DNA of 64,000 nt from Paraburkholderia sp. BL10I2N1 (GTDB lineage Bacteria; Pseudomonadota; Gammaproteobacteria; Burkholderiales; Burkholderiaceae). The notes beneath the pieces are model-generated. The model did no database searches and was not told the DNA's origin. It saw only the letters and a list, made by a program, of their open reading frames with translations. Both the position numbers and the translations under genes were made by a program. Positions within the stretch are counted from its first letter, which is position 1, and every line of letters starts with the position of its first letter. Below, in pieces: positions 52,745 to 62,785 of the stretch. Location of the stretch: contig NZ_SNWA01000002.1 in the NCBI RefSeq assembly GCF_004361815.1, forward strand, positions 2,790,001 through 2,854,000. Direction: 5' to 3'.

Positions 52745-53668
52745 ATGACTACCCGCATTTTCGACGCCGCCGAGACCGCGCGGCTTACGCCGTACGCATT
52801 GCTCGTCGACGCGCTCAAGACCGCCGCAACCGACTACGCGCAGGGCCGGATCGCGAGCCCGGAGCGGCTGGTGGTGCCGCTGAATGCGGGCGGCGTGATG
52901 CTGTCGATGCCGGCCACTGCGCCGGATCTCGCGCTTCACAAACTCGTCAACGTGTGTCCGTCCAACCGCGAACGCTCGCTGCCGACGATCCATGGCCAGG
53001 TGATGGCGAGCGACCCGGACACCGGCGAGACGCTCTTCATCCTCGACGGCCCGACGGTCACCGGCCGCCGGACGGCGGCGATGACGATGCTGGGCATACA
53101 GACCTTCATGCCGGCCGCGCCGCGCGACATTCTGCTGATCGGCGCCGGTACGCAGTCGGCGAATCATCTGGAGGCGATCGGCGAGCTGTTTCCGGACGCG
53201 TTCGTGCGGGTACGGGGCAATTCGCTGGCCCGTACGCAGGCGTTCTGCGACGCGCACCGCGCGAAGGTGCCCGGCGTGCAACCTCTGGCGAGCGCTGAAG
53301 TACCCGATTCTGTCGATCTGGTGATTACGTTGACGACCAGCAAACAGGCTGTCTACGACGAAGCGCCGCGCGCGGACCGGCTCGTCATCGGTGTCGGCGC
53401 CTTTACGCCGGATGCAGTAGAGATCGGCGCGCGGACGGTGCTGGGCAGCGCGTTGTTTGTCGACGATCTGGCCGGCGCGAAGCATGAGGCCGGCGACTTC
53501 ATCCAGGCTGGCGTGACGTGGGACACCGTGACCGGCATCGCCGCGGTGCTGGCTTCTTCGCCGCCGCCAGTGCCTGCCGGCACGCCGGTCGTGTTCAAGA
53601 CGGTCGGCTGTGCGGCATGGGACCTGGGCGCCGGCCGGGTGGCGCGTGACCAGTTAAGCGCTGGCTGA
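52745..53668 (+). CDS. lhpI: Delta-1-pyrroline-2-carboxylate reductase (ornithine cyclodeaminase family)
   Basis: A 307-residue protein of the ornithine cyclodeaminase/mu-crystallin family. The NAD(P)-binding motif ILLIGAGTQSANHLEAIGEL is in the middle and the N-terminal substrate half has LVVPLNAGGVMLSMPATAPD. Paired with the dehydratase it should reduce delta-1-pyrroline-2-carboxylate to L-proline. The gene follows 56 bp after the dehydratase and ends before the terminator at 53765. Ornithine cyclodeaminase itself is less likely in this context. Confidence 0.82.
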   Translation: MTTRIFDAAETARLTPYALLVDALKTAATDYAQGRIASPERLVVPLNAGGVMLSMPATAPDLALHKLVNVCPSNRERSLPTIHGQVMASDPDTGETLFILDGPTVTGRRTAAMTMLGIQTFMPAAPRDILLIGAGTQSANHLEAIGELFPDAFVRVRGNSLARTQAFCDAHRAKVPGVQPLASAEVPDSVDLVITLTTSKQAVYDEAPRADRLVIGVGAFTPDAVEIGARTVLGSALFVDDLAGAKHEAGDFIQAGVTWDTVTGIAAVLASSPPPVPAGTPVVFKTVGCAAWDLGAGRVARDQLSAG

Positions 53669-53764
53669 CAAGGTTTGTCGTGAGGCAGGCATGCCGTGCA
53701 CACGGCGCGCTTACCGCGTGCAAACAATCGCAAAACGTTGCACCATAGGCGTTCGTAAAAAAAT

Positions 53765-53786
53765 GCCCGGCCGCCGGGCGTTTTTT
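53765..53786 (+). terminator. Rho-independent terminator after the hydroxyproline genes
   Basis: GCCCGG and CCGGGC pair across a 3-base loop (53765-53779) and are followed by GTTTTTT. A run of As precedes the stem, so it may also work on the minus strand. It separates the hydroxyproline unit from zwf. Confidence 0.9.
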
Positions 53787-53825
53787 CGCGTCTGACCGAC
53801 ATCCTTACGATGGTGCAACCGCGCT

Positions 53826-55301
53826 ATGACCACCCAGACTGCTCAAGCAACGCCCGACCTCCCGCTCGACATGATCATTTTCGGGGGCGGCGGCGACCTC
53901 TCGGCCCGCAAGCTGCTGCCCGCGCTGTATATGGCGCATCTGCATTGCAACCTGCCCACCGACACCCGCATTCTCGCAATCGGCCGCAAGAACTGGACGC
54001 GCGACGACTATCTCGCCTTCATGGAAGAGCACTCGAAGCCGTTCGTCGAACACAAGGCGCTGGAGGCGTCTGCGTGGGACAAATTTCTGGCGCTGTTCGA
54101 GTACGTGCGGATCGACGTCGATCAGCCGGGCGATTACGCGCGTCTTGCCGAGGCGTCGCGCCCCGGCGTGCGGCGCGTCTTCTATCTCGCGACCGCGCCG
54201 GATCTCTTCACGACTATCTGTGACAACCTCGCCGCGGTCGGGCTCGTCGACGACCATTCGCGCGTCGTGCTGGAAAAGCCGCTGGGTCACGATCTGGCTT
54301 CGGCGCAGGCGATCAACAATTCGGTCGGCCAGCATTTCGCGGAAACGCAGATCTACCGGATCGACCACTACCTCGGCAAGGAAACCGTCCAGAACCTGAT
54401 GGTGCTGCGCTTTGGCAACGCGATCTTCGGGCCGCTCTGGCAGGCGCCCTATATCAAGAGCGTGCAGATCACCGTCGCGGAGAACGTCGGCGTAGGCAGC
54501 CGCGCGGGCTTTTACGACGAAACCGGTGCGCTGCGCGACATGGTGCAAAACCATCTGTTGCAGCTGCTGTGCATCGTCGCGATGGAGCCGCCGGTGTCGC
54601 TCGACCCGGATGCGGTACGCGATGAAAAGCTCAAGGTGCTGCGCTCGCTGCGACGCATGACCGACGAGGACATCGCCCGCGACACCGTCCGCGGCCAGTA
54701 CACGGCTGGCGCGGTGGGCGGCGAGCCGGTGAAGGGCTATCTGCAGGAAGACAACGTGCCTGCCGACAGCCATGCAGAGACCTTCGTCGCGCTGCGCGCC
54801 CACATCAACAACTGGCGCTGGGCGCACGTGCCGTTTTACCTGCGCACAGGCAAGCGGATGCAGAAGAAGGTGTCGGAGATCGTCATCGAGTTTGCGGATC
54901 TGCCGTTCTCGATCATTCCGAGCGGTCCGCGCAAGTACGGTAATCGCCTCGTGATCCAGTTGCAGCCGGCCGAGTCGATCCAGCTGCAGATGCTCGCGAA
55001 GGAACCGGGCAGCGGGATGAAAATGCTGCCGGTGAACCTGAATCTCGATCTCGAGCAGGCCTTTACCGAGCGCCGGGCGGAAGCGTACGAGCGGTTGCTG
55101 ATCGACGTGATCCGTGGTCGTTTGACGCACTTCATGCGCCGCGACGAACTGGAAGCGGCGTGGACGTGGATCGAGCCGATCATCGAAGGATGGAAGCGCT
55201 CGAACGACAAGCCGCGTGGCTATACCGCCGGGACGTTCGGGCCTGCCGCTTCGTCGGCGCTGATGGCGCGCGAGAACAACGCGTGGTCGGAAGAGTCGTG
55301 A
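53826..55301 (+). CDS. zwf: Glucose-6-phosphate 1-dehydrogenase
   Basis: A 491-residue cytosolic enzyme of the pentose phosphate and Entner-Doudoroff pathways, oxidising glucose-6-phosphate with NADP. The nucleotide-binding motif FGGGGDLSARKLLPALYMA and the substrate-binding active-site motif RIDHYLGKETVQN are both present. It stands alone behind a strong terminator. No hexR, pgl or edd gene is adjacent, unlike in many pseudomonads. A GC-rich hairpin follows its stop. Confidence 0.93.
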   Translation: MTTQTAQATPDLPLDMIIFGGGGDLSARKLLPALYMAHLHCNLPTDTRILAIGRKNWTRDDYLAFMEEHSKPFVEHKALEASAWDKFLALFEYVRIDVDQPGDYARLAEASRPGVRRVFYLATAPDLFTTICDNLAAVGLVDDHSRVVLEKPLGHDLASAQAINNSVGQHFAETQIYRIDHYLGKETVQNLMVLRFGNAIFGPLWQAPYIKSVQITVAENVGVGSRAGFYDETGALRDMVQNHLLQLLCIVAMEPPVSLDPDAVRDEKLKVLRSLRRMTDEDIARDTVRGQYTAGAVGGEPVKGYLQEDNVPADSHAETFVALRAHINNWRWAHVPFYLRTGKRMQKKVSEIVIEFADLPFSIIPSGPRKYGNRLVIQLQPAESIQLQMLAKEPGSGMKMLPVNLNLDLEQAFTERRAEAYERLLIDVIRGRLTHFMRRDELEAAWTWIEPIIEGWKRSNDKPRGYTAGTFGPAASSALMARENNAWSEES

Positions 55302-55319
55302 TCGACAGATGACTGACGG

Positions 55320-55354
55320 GAGCCGCCGCTTGCAACGCGCACCGCCGGCGGCTC
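55320..55354. terminator. Hairpin between convergent zwf and GlxA-type regulator
   Basis: Perfect 9-bp arms GAGCCGCCG (55320-55328) and CGGCGGCTC (55346-55354) with a 17-base loop lie between two convergent genes. There is no T tract, so termination strength is uncertain. Confidence 0.45.
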
Positions 55355-55361
55355 GCAACGA

Positions 55362-56441
55362 TCAGTACACATCCACGCGCCCAGGAAAGGTTTCGTCGAA
55401 CACGGCAGCCTCTTCGGCTGGCACCGCGCCGCGCTGCTCACGGAACATCACGGGCGGCACGCCGAACTGCTTGCGGAATTCGCGTCCAAGATGCGAAGCG
55501 TCCGAAAAACCACAACTCGATGCGATATCGGCGACCGTGCGGTCGGAACTGGTCAGTAACCACGCCGCGGTCCTTAACCTGACCTGCTTGGCAAACGCCT
55601 GCGGGCTCTTTCCCGTTTCCGCCTTGAATAACCGCTCCAGCTGACGCGGCGAAAGATCCAGCTTGCACGCCAGTTCCTCGAGCGGCAATGAGCGTCCGAC
55701 GTGCTGCTCCATCAACAGAATCGCGCGCTTGACCTTCGGATGGGTTGCAGGCTCGAGGCCGGGCGGATGCGGCTGCGGCGCGTTGCCTTTCTGCATTTCG
55801 CCGACCAGCAGGATTCTCAATGCCTTCTGCACGGTCGCATGCTCGAAATGCCGCAGCAGGATGGCGGCGGCGACATCGATCGAAGCCCGGCCGCCTGAAC
55901 AGGTGATGCGCCGCCGGTCGATCACGAACAGCCGGTCGGCGATGAGCGCATCGGAATTCACCGACGGAAAGCGCTCCACGAAATCCCAGTAGTGAAACCA
56001 GCTGACGCAGATGCGGTGCCCGTCGAGCACGCCGGCACGCATCAGCGCAAACACGCCCGTGCAGATGCCGACCAGCGTCGCGTTCGTGTGCGCGGCCCGG
56101 CGGATGAACCGCAGGGTTTCGTCGTTTGCCTGGGGTCCGGAATGCAGCAGGCCGCCAACCACCACCACGTAGTCGAATGGCTCGGCCGTCGCGAAGGTTT
56201 CCCACGGCGTGATCTGAATCCCGCAACTCGCGCGCACGGGCGCGAGCGTGTCGCCGATCACGCTCCACGAGCAGCGCACCGGCTTGCTGTAGTCGCCTTC
56301 ATCGGCGGAGAGGCGCAGCATGTCGACGAAGCCCGAAAACGCCGTCAGCGTGAAATTCGGCAGCAACACGATGCCGAAGCGGATGCGCTCCTTCGGCACG
56401 CCGTCGATCGAGGTGAGCAGTAGTGATTCAGGGGTCTTCAT
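55362..56441 (-). CDS. GlxA-family transcriptional regulator (GbdR/SouR-like)
   Basis: A 359-residue AraC-type regulator with an N-terminal DJ-1/PfpI-like domain (FGIVLLPNFTLTAFSGFVDM, then GICTGVFALMRAGVLDGHRI) and a C-terminal AraC helix-turn-helix pair (LDLSPRQLERLFKAETGKSP, then SCGFSDASHLGREFRKQFGV). The start at 56441 gives a natural N-terminus MKTPESLLL. It is divergent from sdaA and the sarcosine oxidase operon, the context of GbdR and SouR, which activate glycine-betaine and sarcosine catabolism. The ligand is inferred. The 56442-56799 interval likely holds both promoters; I see no clear operator in it. Confidence 0.85.
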   Translation of the reverse strand: MKTPESLLLTSIDGVPKERIRFGIVLLPNFTLTAFSGFVDMLRLSADEGDYSKPVRCSWSVIGDTLAPVRASCGIQITPWETFATAEPFDYVVVVGGLLHSGPQANDETLRFIRRAAHTNATLVGICTGVFALMRAGVLDGHRICVSWFHYWDFVERFPSVNSDALIADRLFVIDRRRITCSGGRASIDVAAAILLRHFEHATVQKALRILLVGEMQKGNAPQPHPPGLEPATHPKVKRAILLMEQHVGRSLPLEELACKLDLSPRQLERLFKAETGKSPQAFAKQVRLRTAAWLLTSSDRTVADIASSCGFSDASHLGREFRKQFGVPPVMFREQRGAVPAEEAAVFDETFPGRVDVY

Positions 56442-56799
56442 GGCAAGGCTGTGCCTGCGTGCGTCATAAGTGTCCAGCGGGTGTTCAGCAGTTACGGAAG
56501 AAGCGGGGCGCCAGGCAACGGCGCGCTCCCGCATGTGCGCGCGATGATCCTAGCGTCGCCGATCGCCTGTGCGGCGACTTGCGCTTTTCCGCGTGGAACC
56601 ATCGTAGAAACGAACAGCAGCGCCCTTTTGACGACATCGGCCGGCCTTTGGCGTCGCCATCCCACGTCGATGCCGTTTTTGTTCTATCGGCCAATTTTAC
56701 GCGCTGGTGTACTGGCGTCACACCGGAAGAGGCGCTTTGGGGCACGCCCCAACCCTGATCCGGCCGATACGCCCACCGATTCACTACAAGGCAGGTTCC

Positions 56800-58185
56800 A
56801 TGAACGTCAGCGTCTTCGATCTGTTCAAGGTCGGCATTGGTCCGTCGAGTTCGCACACGGTTGGTCCGATGATTGCGGCATGCCGCTTCGCGTCTCACGT
56901 CGAGGACGCGAATCTGCTCGGCTTCGTGCGCCGCGTCAAGGTCGAGCTATATGGCTCGCTCGGCGCGACCGGCAAGGGCCACGGCACCGACAAGGCGGTC
57001 CTGCTCGGGCTCGAAGGTCACCTGCCGGAATCGATCGATCCGGATCTGATCGAACCGCGTCTCGCCGACATCCGCCGGGAGAAGACCCTCAACCTGCTCG
57101 GCAAGCATCGTGTGCAGTTCGAGGAGAAAGAGCACCTCGCGTTCTATCGCAAGCTGATGGGCGCGACGGGCCTCGTACATCCGAACGGCATGCGCTTTCA
57201 GGCCTTCGATGAAAACGGGCAACTGCTGGTCGAGAAAGAGTATTACTCGGTGGGCGGCGGCTTCGTCGTGAATCGCGAAGGCGATCGCGTGAACGGCGTG
57301 CGCGCGGGCGGCGAGGTGCCCCATCCGTTCCGTACCGGCGACGATCTGATGCGTGCCTGCCGTGAAAGCGGTCTGTCGATTGCCGAGGTCACGTTCCGCA
57401 ACGAATGCGCGAGCCGCTCGCGGGAAGAAGTGCGCGAAGGTCTGCTCGCGATCTGGAGGACGATGGCCGCATGCGTCGAGCGCGGCTGCAAGGTGCGCGG
57501 TGAACTTCCGGGTCCGATGCGCGTGAAGCGTCGCGCAGCGGAGCTTTCGTCGCAGCTGCGCACACGCTCGGAAGAATCGCTGCGCGATCCGCTGTCGATG
57601 CTCGACTGGGTCAATCTGTACGCGATGGCGGTCAACGAAGAAAACGCCGCCGGCGGCCGCGTCGTGACCGCGCCCACCAACGGCGCCGCAGGCGTGATTC
57701 CCGCCGTGCTGCACTACTACGTGAAGTTCGTGCCGGGCTCGAACGAGCAGGGCATCGTCGACTTTCTGCTGACCGCTGCGGCGATCGGCATCATCTACAA
57801 GGAAACCGCGTCGATCTCCGGCGCGGAAGTGGGCTGCCAGGGCGAAGTGGGCGTCGCCTGTTCGATGGCCGCCGCGGCACTCGCGGCGGTCATGGGCGGC
57901 AGCCCCGATCAGGTGGAGAACGCCGCCGAAATCGGCATGGAGCACAACCTGGGCATGACGTGCGATCCGGTCGGCGGCCTCGTGCAGATTCCCTGCATCG
58001 AGCGCAACGCAATGGGCGCGATCAAGGCGCTGAACGCGTCTCGCATGGCGCTCAAGGGCGACGGCACGCACTACGTGACGCTCGACAACGTGATCAAGAC
58101 AATGCGCGAAACCGGCGCCGACATGAAGACGAAATACAAGGAGACGTCGCGCGGTGGTCTCGCCGTGAACGTCATCGAATGCTAA
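56800..58185 (+). CDS. sdaA: L-serine ammonia-lyase, single-chain iron-sulfur type
   Basis: A 461-residue cytosolic enzyme that deaminates L-serine to pyruvate and ammonia using a [4Fe-4S] cluster. The N-terminal beta domain begins [20 protein letters not shown]. The C-terminal alpha domain has [20 protein letters not shown] and [20 protein letters not shown] with the cluster cysteines. It is first in the unit leading into soxBDAG, 16 bp before soxB. Sarcosine breakdown yields glycine, serine and methylene-tetrahydrofolate, so serine removal fits the pathway. Confidence 0.92.
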   Translation: MNVSVFDLFKVGIGPSSSHTVGPMIAACRFASHVEDANLLGFVRRVKVELYGSLGATGKGHGTDKAVLLGLEGHLPESIDPDLIEPRLADIRREKTLNLLGKHRVQFEEKEHLAFYRKLMGATGLVHPNGMRFQAFDENGQLLVEKEYYSVGGGFVVNREGDRVNGVRAGGEVPHPFRTGDDLMRACRESGLSIAEVTFRNECASRSREEVREGLLAIWRTMAACVERGCKVRGELPGPMRVKRRAAELSSQLRTRSEESLRDPLSMLDWVNLYAMAVNEENAAGGRVVTAPTNGAAGVIPAVLHYYVKFVPGSNEQGIVDFLLTAAAIGIIYKETASISGAEVGCQGEVGVACSMAAAALAAVMGGSPDQVENAAEIGMEHNLGMTCDPVGGLVQIPCIERNAMGAIKALNASRMALKGDGTHYVTLDNVIKTMRETGADMKTKYKETSRGGLAVNVIEC

Positions 58186-58201
58186 AGAGAGGACCAGCCA
58201 G

Positions 58202-59446
58202 ATGAGCCGCTATTCGATATTCAGTTTGTTCCGCAACGGGTTGTCGTATCACGAGAACTGGGAGCGTCAATGGAGAAGCCCGGAACCGAAGCGTGAATAC
58301 GACGTGGTGATCGTCGGCGGGGGCGGGCACGGTCTTGCGACGGCGTATTACCTCGCGAAAGAGCACGGCGTGCGCAATATCGCCATCCTCGAAAAAGGCT
58401 GGATCGGCGGCGGCAACACGGCGCGCAATACGACGATCGTGCGTTCCAACTATCTGTGGGACGAATCGGCCGCGCTGTATGAAAAGGCGATGAAACTGTG
58501 GGAGGGTCTGTCGCAGGACCTCAACTACAACGTGATGTTCAGCCAGCGCGGCGTGATGAATCTTGCGCATACGTTGCAGGACGTGCGCGACACGGAGCGC
58601 CGCGTAAACGCGAACCGGCTCAATGGCGTCGATGCCGAATTCCTCACGCCCGGGCAGATCAAGGAAATCGAGCCGACGATCAATCTCAACAGCCGCTATC
58701 CGGTGCTGGGGGCGTCGATCCAGCGTCGCGGAGGGGTAGCGCGGCACGACGCGGTGGCCTGGGGCTTTGCGCGTGGCGCGGACCAGCATGGCGTCGACAT
58801 CATCCAGAACTGTCAGGTCACCGGCATTCGTCGCGACGGCGGCCGCGTCACAGGCGTCGATACGGTGAAGGGCTTCATCAAGGCCAAGAAGGTCGCTGTC
58901 GTCGCGGCGGGCAATACGTCGACGCTCGCCGATATGGCCGGCATCCGCCTGCCGCTGGAAAGCCATCCTTTGCAGGCACTCGTCTCCGAGCCGATCAAGC
59001 CGGTGGTCAACACCGTGGTGATGTCGAACGCGGTGCATGCGTACATCAGCCAGTCCGACAAGGGCGATCTCGTGATCGGCGCGGGCGTCGACCAATACAC
59101 GGGCTTTGGCCAGCGCGGCAGCTTCAACATCATCGAAGGCACAATCGAGGCGATCGTCGAAATGTTCCCGGTGTTCTCGCGCGTGCGAATGAACCGCCAA
59201 TGGGGCGGCATCGTCGACGTGTCGCCGGACGCATGTCCGATCATTAGCAAGACCGACGTCAAGGGCCTGTATTTCAACTGCGGCTGGGGCACGGGCGGCT
59301 TCAAGGCGACGCCGGGATCGGGCTGGGTGTTCGCACACACGATCGCCAACGATTCACCGCATCCGCTGAATGCGCCGTTCTCGCTGGACCGCTTCTACAC
59401 CGGCCATCTGATTGACGAACACGGCGCAGCCGCTGTCGCCCACTAA
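58202..59446 (+). CDS. soxB: Sarcosine oxidase subunit beta
   Basis: A 414-residue flavoprotein subunit of heterotetrameric sarcosine oxidase. The N-terminus [20 protein letters not shown] and the FAD motif [20 protein letters not shown] are typical. The C-terminal [20 protein letters not shown] matches the family. The enzyme demethylates sarcosine to glycine with transfer of the one-carbon unit to tetrahydrofolate and release of hydrogen peroxide. It is followed by soxD after 25 bp. Confidence 0.93.
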   Translation: MSRYSIFSLFRNGLSYHENWERQWRSPEPKREYDVVIVGGGGHGLATAYYLAKEHGVRNIAILEKGWIGGGNTARNTTIVRSNYLWDESAALYEKAMKLWEGLSQDLNYNVMFSQRGVMNLAHTLQDVRDTERRVNANRLNGVDAEFLTPGQIKEIEPTINLNSRYPVLGASIQRRGGVARHDAVAWGFARGADQHGVDIIQNCQVTGIRRDGGRVTGVDTVKGFIKAKKVAVVAAGNTSTLADMAGIRLPLESHPLQALVSEPIKPVVNTVVMSNAVHAYISQSDKGDLVIGAGVDQYTGFGQRGSFNIIEGTIEAIVEMFPVFSRVRMNRQWGGIVDVSPDACPIISKTDVKGLYFNCGWGTGGFKATPGSGWVFAHTIANDSPHPLNAPFSLDRFYTGHLIDEHGAAAVAH

Positions 59447-59471
59447 ACCCACGCACACGACGGAGAAACAC

Positions 59472-59789
59472 ATGTTGCTGATTGAATGCCCGTGGTGCGG
59501 GCCGCGCGCCGAATCCGAATTTTCCTGCGGCGGCGAGGCCGATATCGCCCGCCCGCTCGATACCGACAAGCTCACCGACAAGGAGTGGGGCAACTACCTG
59601 TTCATGCGCAAGAACCCGCGTGGCGTGCATCGCGAGCAATGGATGCATACGCAGGGCTGCCGCCGCTGGTTCATGGCGACGCGCGATACGGTGTCGTATC
59701 AGTTCCTTGGTTATGAAACGTTCGGCGGGACTCCGGGGTCTGCCGGGTCTGCAACGAATAGCGACGCCCAGGAGGGCAGGAACAAATGA
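59472..59789 (+). CDS. soxD: Sarcosine oxidase subunit delta
   Basis: A 105-residue zinc-binding subunit. The start MLLIECPWCGPRAESEFSCG gives the cysteines of the zinc site, and a later GCRRWF segment with Cys and a preceding His (MHTQGC) completes it. The C-terminal 20 residues are a Gly/Ser-rich tail longer than usual. Its stop overlaps the soxA start (ATGA). Confidence 0.9.
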   Translation: MLLIECPWCGPRAESEFSCGGEADIARPLDTDKLTDKEWGNYLFMRKNPRGVHREQWMHTQGCRRWFMATRDTVSYQFLGYETFGGTPGSAGSATNSDAQEGRNK

Positions 59790-62785
59790 GCCAGAAAGAC
59801 CGCCTCGGCGCCGGTGGGCGCATCAACCGCGCGATTCCGCTGACTTTCACGTTCAACGGGCGCACGTATCAGGGTTTTCAGGGCGACACGCTGGCGTCCG
59901 CGCTGCTCGCGAACGGCGTGCGGTTTGTCGCGCGCAGTTTCAAATATCACCGTCCGCGCGGCATCGTCACAGCGGGTGTCGAAGAACCGAATGCCGTGGT
60001 GCAGCTGGAGCGCGGCGCGTACACCGTGCCGAACGCACGCGCCACGGAAGTCGAGCTGTATCAGGGGCTGGTGGCCACGAGCGTGAACGCCGAGCCGAGT
60101 CTCGAACACGATCGCATGGCGATCAACCAGAAGTTCTCGCGCTTTCTGCCGGCGGGGTTCTACTACAAGACGTTCATGTGGCCGCGTAAATGGTGGCCGA
60201 AATACGAGGACAAGATTCGCGAAGCCGCCGGCCTTGGCAAGGCGCCCGAGGTACGGGACGCCGATCGCTATGACAAGTGCTTCGCGCATTGCGACGTGCT
60301 GGTGGTGGGCGGCGGCCCGACCGGTCTCGCGGCGGCGCACGCGGCGGCCGCATCCGGTGCGCGCGTGATTCTGGTCGATGACCAGCGCGAACTGGGCGGC
60401 AGTCTGCTGTCGTGCAAGGCGGAGATCGATGGCCGGCCAGCCATGCAATGGGTCGAGAAGATCGAAGCGGAACTCGCCCGCATGCCCGACGTGAAGATTC
60501 TCTGCCGCAGCACGGCCTTCGGCTATCAGGATCACAATCTCGTCACCGTCACGCAGCGCCTCACTGAACATCTGCCTGTGTCGATGCGTAAGGGCACGCG
60601 TGAACTGCTCTGGAAGATCCGTGCGAAGCGCGTGATTCTCGCGACCGGCGCGCATGAGCGCCCGATCGTGTTCGGCAACAACGATCTGCCGGGCGTGATG
60701 ATGGCGTCGGCGGTATCGACATACGTGCATCGCTACGGCGTGCTGCCGGGGCGTGATGCCGTCGTGTTCACCAACAACGACGATGCCTATCAGTGCGCAC
60801 TCGATCTGAAGGCATGCGGCGCAAAGGTCACGGTGGTCGACTCGCGTGCGCAGAGCAATGGTGCGCTGCCTGCCGCGTCGCGGCGTCATGGCATCAAGAT
60901 CCTGAACAACGCCGTCGTGACGAAGGCGGACGGCAAGTGGCGCGTGTCTTCGGTCGAGGTGGCGTCGTATGCGAACGGCAAGGTCGGCGGCAAACAGGCC
61001 GATCTTGCCTGCGATCTGCTCGCGATGTCAGGCGGCTGGAGCCCCGTGTTGCACCTGTTCGCGCAGTCGGGCGGCAAGGCGCACTGGAACAACGAGAAGG
61101 CTTGCTTCGTGCCGGGCAAGGCGGTGCAGCCGGAGTGCAGCGTCGGCGCTGCGGCAGGCGAATTCAGCCTCGCGCGTGGCTTGCGCCTTGCTGTCGATGC
61201 AGGCATCGAAGCGGCGAAGGCAGTCGGCTTCAACGTGACCCGCCCGCAGGTGCCGAACGCCAACGAGATCGCTGAAACGCCGATGCAGCCGCTGTGGCTT
61301 GTCGGAAGCCGGGAGGCCGCGTCGCGCGGTCCGAAGCAGTTCGTCGATTTCCAGAACGACGTGTCCGCCGCGGACATTCTGCTTGCCGCACGTGAAGGCT
61401 TCGAATCCGTCGAGCACGTCAAGCGTTACACGGCGATGGGTTTCGGCACCGATCAGGGCAAGCTCGGCAACATCAACGGCATGGCGATCCTCGCCGACGC
61501 ACTGGGCAAGACGATTCCCGAAACGGGCACGACCACGTTCCGTCCGAACTACACGCCGGTCACCTTCGGTACCTTCGCCGGGCGCGAACTGGGCGATCTG
61601 CTCGATCCGATCCGCAAGACCTGTATCCACGAATGGCACGTCGAAAACGGCGCGGCGTTCGAGGACGTGGGCAACTGGAAGCGTCCGTGGTACTACCCGA
61701 AGAAGGGCGAAGACATGCATGCAGCCGTCGCGCGTGAGTGCCTCGCGGTGCGCAACAGCGTCGGCATTCTCGATGCATCGACGCTGGGCAAGATCGACAT
61801 TCAGGGGCCGGACGCGGCGCAACTGCTGAACTGGGTCTACACGAACCCGTGGAGCAAGCTCGAAGTAGGCAAGTGCCGCTATGGTCTGATGCTCGACGAA
61901 AACGGCATGGTATTCGACGATGGCGTGACAGTGCGCCTCGCTGAGCAGCACTACATGATGACCACGACGACAGGCGGCGCTGCGCGCGTGCTCACGTGGC
62001 TCGAACGCTGGCTGCAGACCGAGTGGCCCAACATGAAAGTGCGTCTTGCGTCGGTGACCGACCACTGGGCGACATTCGCCGTGGTGGGGCCGAAGAGCCG
62101 CAAGGTGTTGCAGAAGGTGTGCAGCGACATCGATTTTGCCAACGCAGCTTTCCCGTTCATGACCTACCGTGAAGGGACTGTCGCGGGCGTGGCGGTGCGT
62201 GTGATGCGCATCAGCTTCTCCGGTGAGCTCGCGTATGAAGTGAACGTGCCGGCGAATCTCGGTCGCGCTGTCTGGGAAGCATTGATGGCGGCAGGCGCCG
62301 AATCCGACATCACGCCGTACGGCACGGAAACGATGCACGTGTTGCGCGCGGAGAAGGGCTACATCATCGTTGGCCAGGACACGGACGGTTCAATCACGCC
62401 GCACGATCTCGGCATGGGCGGACTGGTCGCGAAGTCGAAGGACTTCCTTGGCAGGCGCTCGCTGTCGCGCCCGGATACCGCGAAGGAAGGCCGCAAGCAG
62501 TTCGTCGGCCTGCTGTCGGAGGATTCGACGTTTGTGATTCCGGAAGGCAGCCAGATCGTTGCAGGACCTTTCTCCGGCGATACCGCGCCGATGCTCGGCC
62601 ACGTGACGTCGAGCTATTACAGCCCGATCCTCAAGCGCTCGATTGCACTGGCTGTCGTCAAGGGCGGCCTCGGCAAGATGGGTGAAAACGTGACGATCCC
62701 GCTTGCGAACGGCAAGCAGATCGCGGCGAAGATTTCGAGCCCGGTTTTCTACGATACCGAAGGAGTGCGTCAACATGTGGAATGA
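59786..62785 (+). CDS. soxA: Sarcosine oxidase subunit alpha
   Basis: A 999-residue large subunit. The N-terminal 2Fe-2S-like/molybdopterin-domain fold (PLTFTFNGRTYQGFQGDTLA) is followed by an NAD-binding Rossmann domain (VLVVGGGPTGLAAAHAAAAS) and a C-terminal GcvT-like tetrahydrofolate-binding half (ARECLAVRNSVGILDASTLG, then YGTETMHVLRAEKGYIIVGQ). The subunit takes the one-carbon unit from sarcosine oxidation. It is full length with no break and overlaps soxG by 11 bp. Confidence 0.93.
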   Translation: MSQKDRLGAGGRINRAIPLTFTFNGRTYQGFQGDTLASALLANGVRFVARSFKYHRPRGIVTAGVEEPNAVVQLERGAYTVPNARATEVELYQGLVATSVNAEPSLEHDRMAINQKFSRFLPAGFYYKTFMWPRKWWPKYEDKIREAAGLGKAPEVRDADRYDKCFAHCDVLVVGGGPTGLAAAHAAAASGARVILVDDQRELGGSLLSCKAEIDGRPAMQWVEKIEAELARMPDVKILCRSTAFGYQDHNLVTVTQRLTEHLPVSMRKGTRELLWKIRAKRVILATGAHERPIVFGNNDLPGVMMASAVSTYVHRYGVLPGRDAVVFTNNDDAYQCALDLKACGAKVTVVDSRAQSNGALPAASRRHGIKILNNAVVTKADGKWRVSSVEVASYANGKVGGKQADLACDLLAMSGGWSPVLHLFAQSGGKAHWNNEKACFVPGKAVQPECSVGAAAGEFSLARGLRLAVDAGIEAAKAVGFNVTRPQVPNANEIAETPMQPLWLVGSREAASRGPKQFVDFQNDVSAADILLAAREGFESVEHVKRYTAMGFGTDQGKLGNINGMAILADALGKTIPETGTTTFRPNYTPVTFGTFAGRELGDLLDPIRKTCIHEWHVENGAAFEDVGNWKRPWYYPKKGEDMHAAVARECLAVRNSVGILDASTLGKIDIQGPDAAQLLNWVYTNPWSKLEVGKCRYGLMLDENGMVFDDGVTVRLAEQHYMMTTTTGGAARVLTWLERWLQTEWPNMKVRLASVTDHWATFAVVGPKSRKVLQKVCSDIDFANAAFPFMTYREGTVAGVAVRVMRISFSGELAYEVNVPANLGRAVWEALMAAGAESDITPYGTETMHVLRAEKGYIIVGQDTDGSITPHDLGMGGLVAKSKDFLGRRSLSRPDTAKEGRKQFVGLLSEDSTFVIPEGSQIVAGPFSGDTAPMLGHVTSSYYSPILKRSIALAVVKGGLGKMGENVTIPLANGKQIAAKISSPVFYDTEGVRQHVE

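Noticed and set aside
53805..55358. A 517-codon open frame opposite zwf
   Set aside because: zwf has full-length family identity, and the antisense frame shows no domain.
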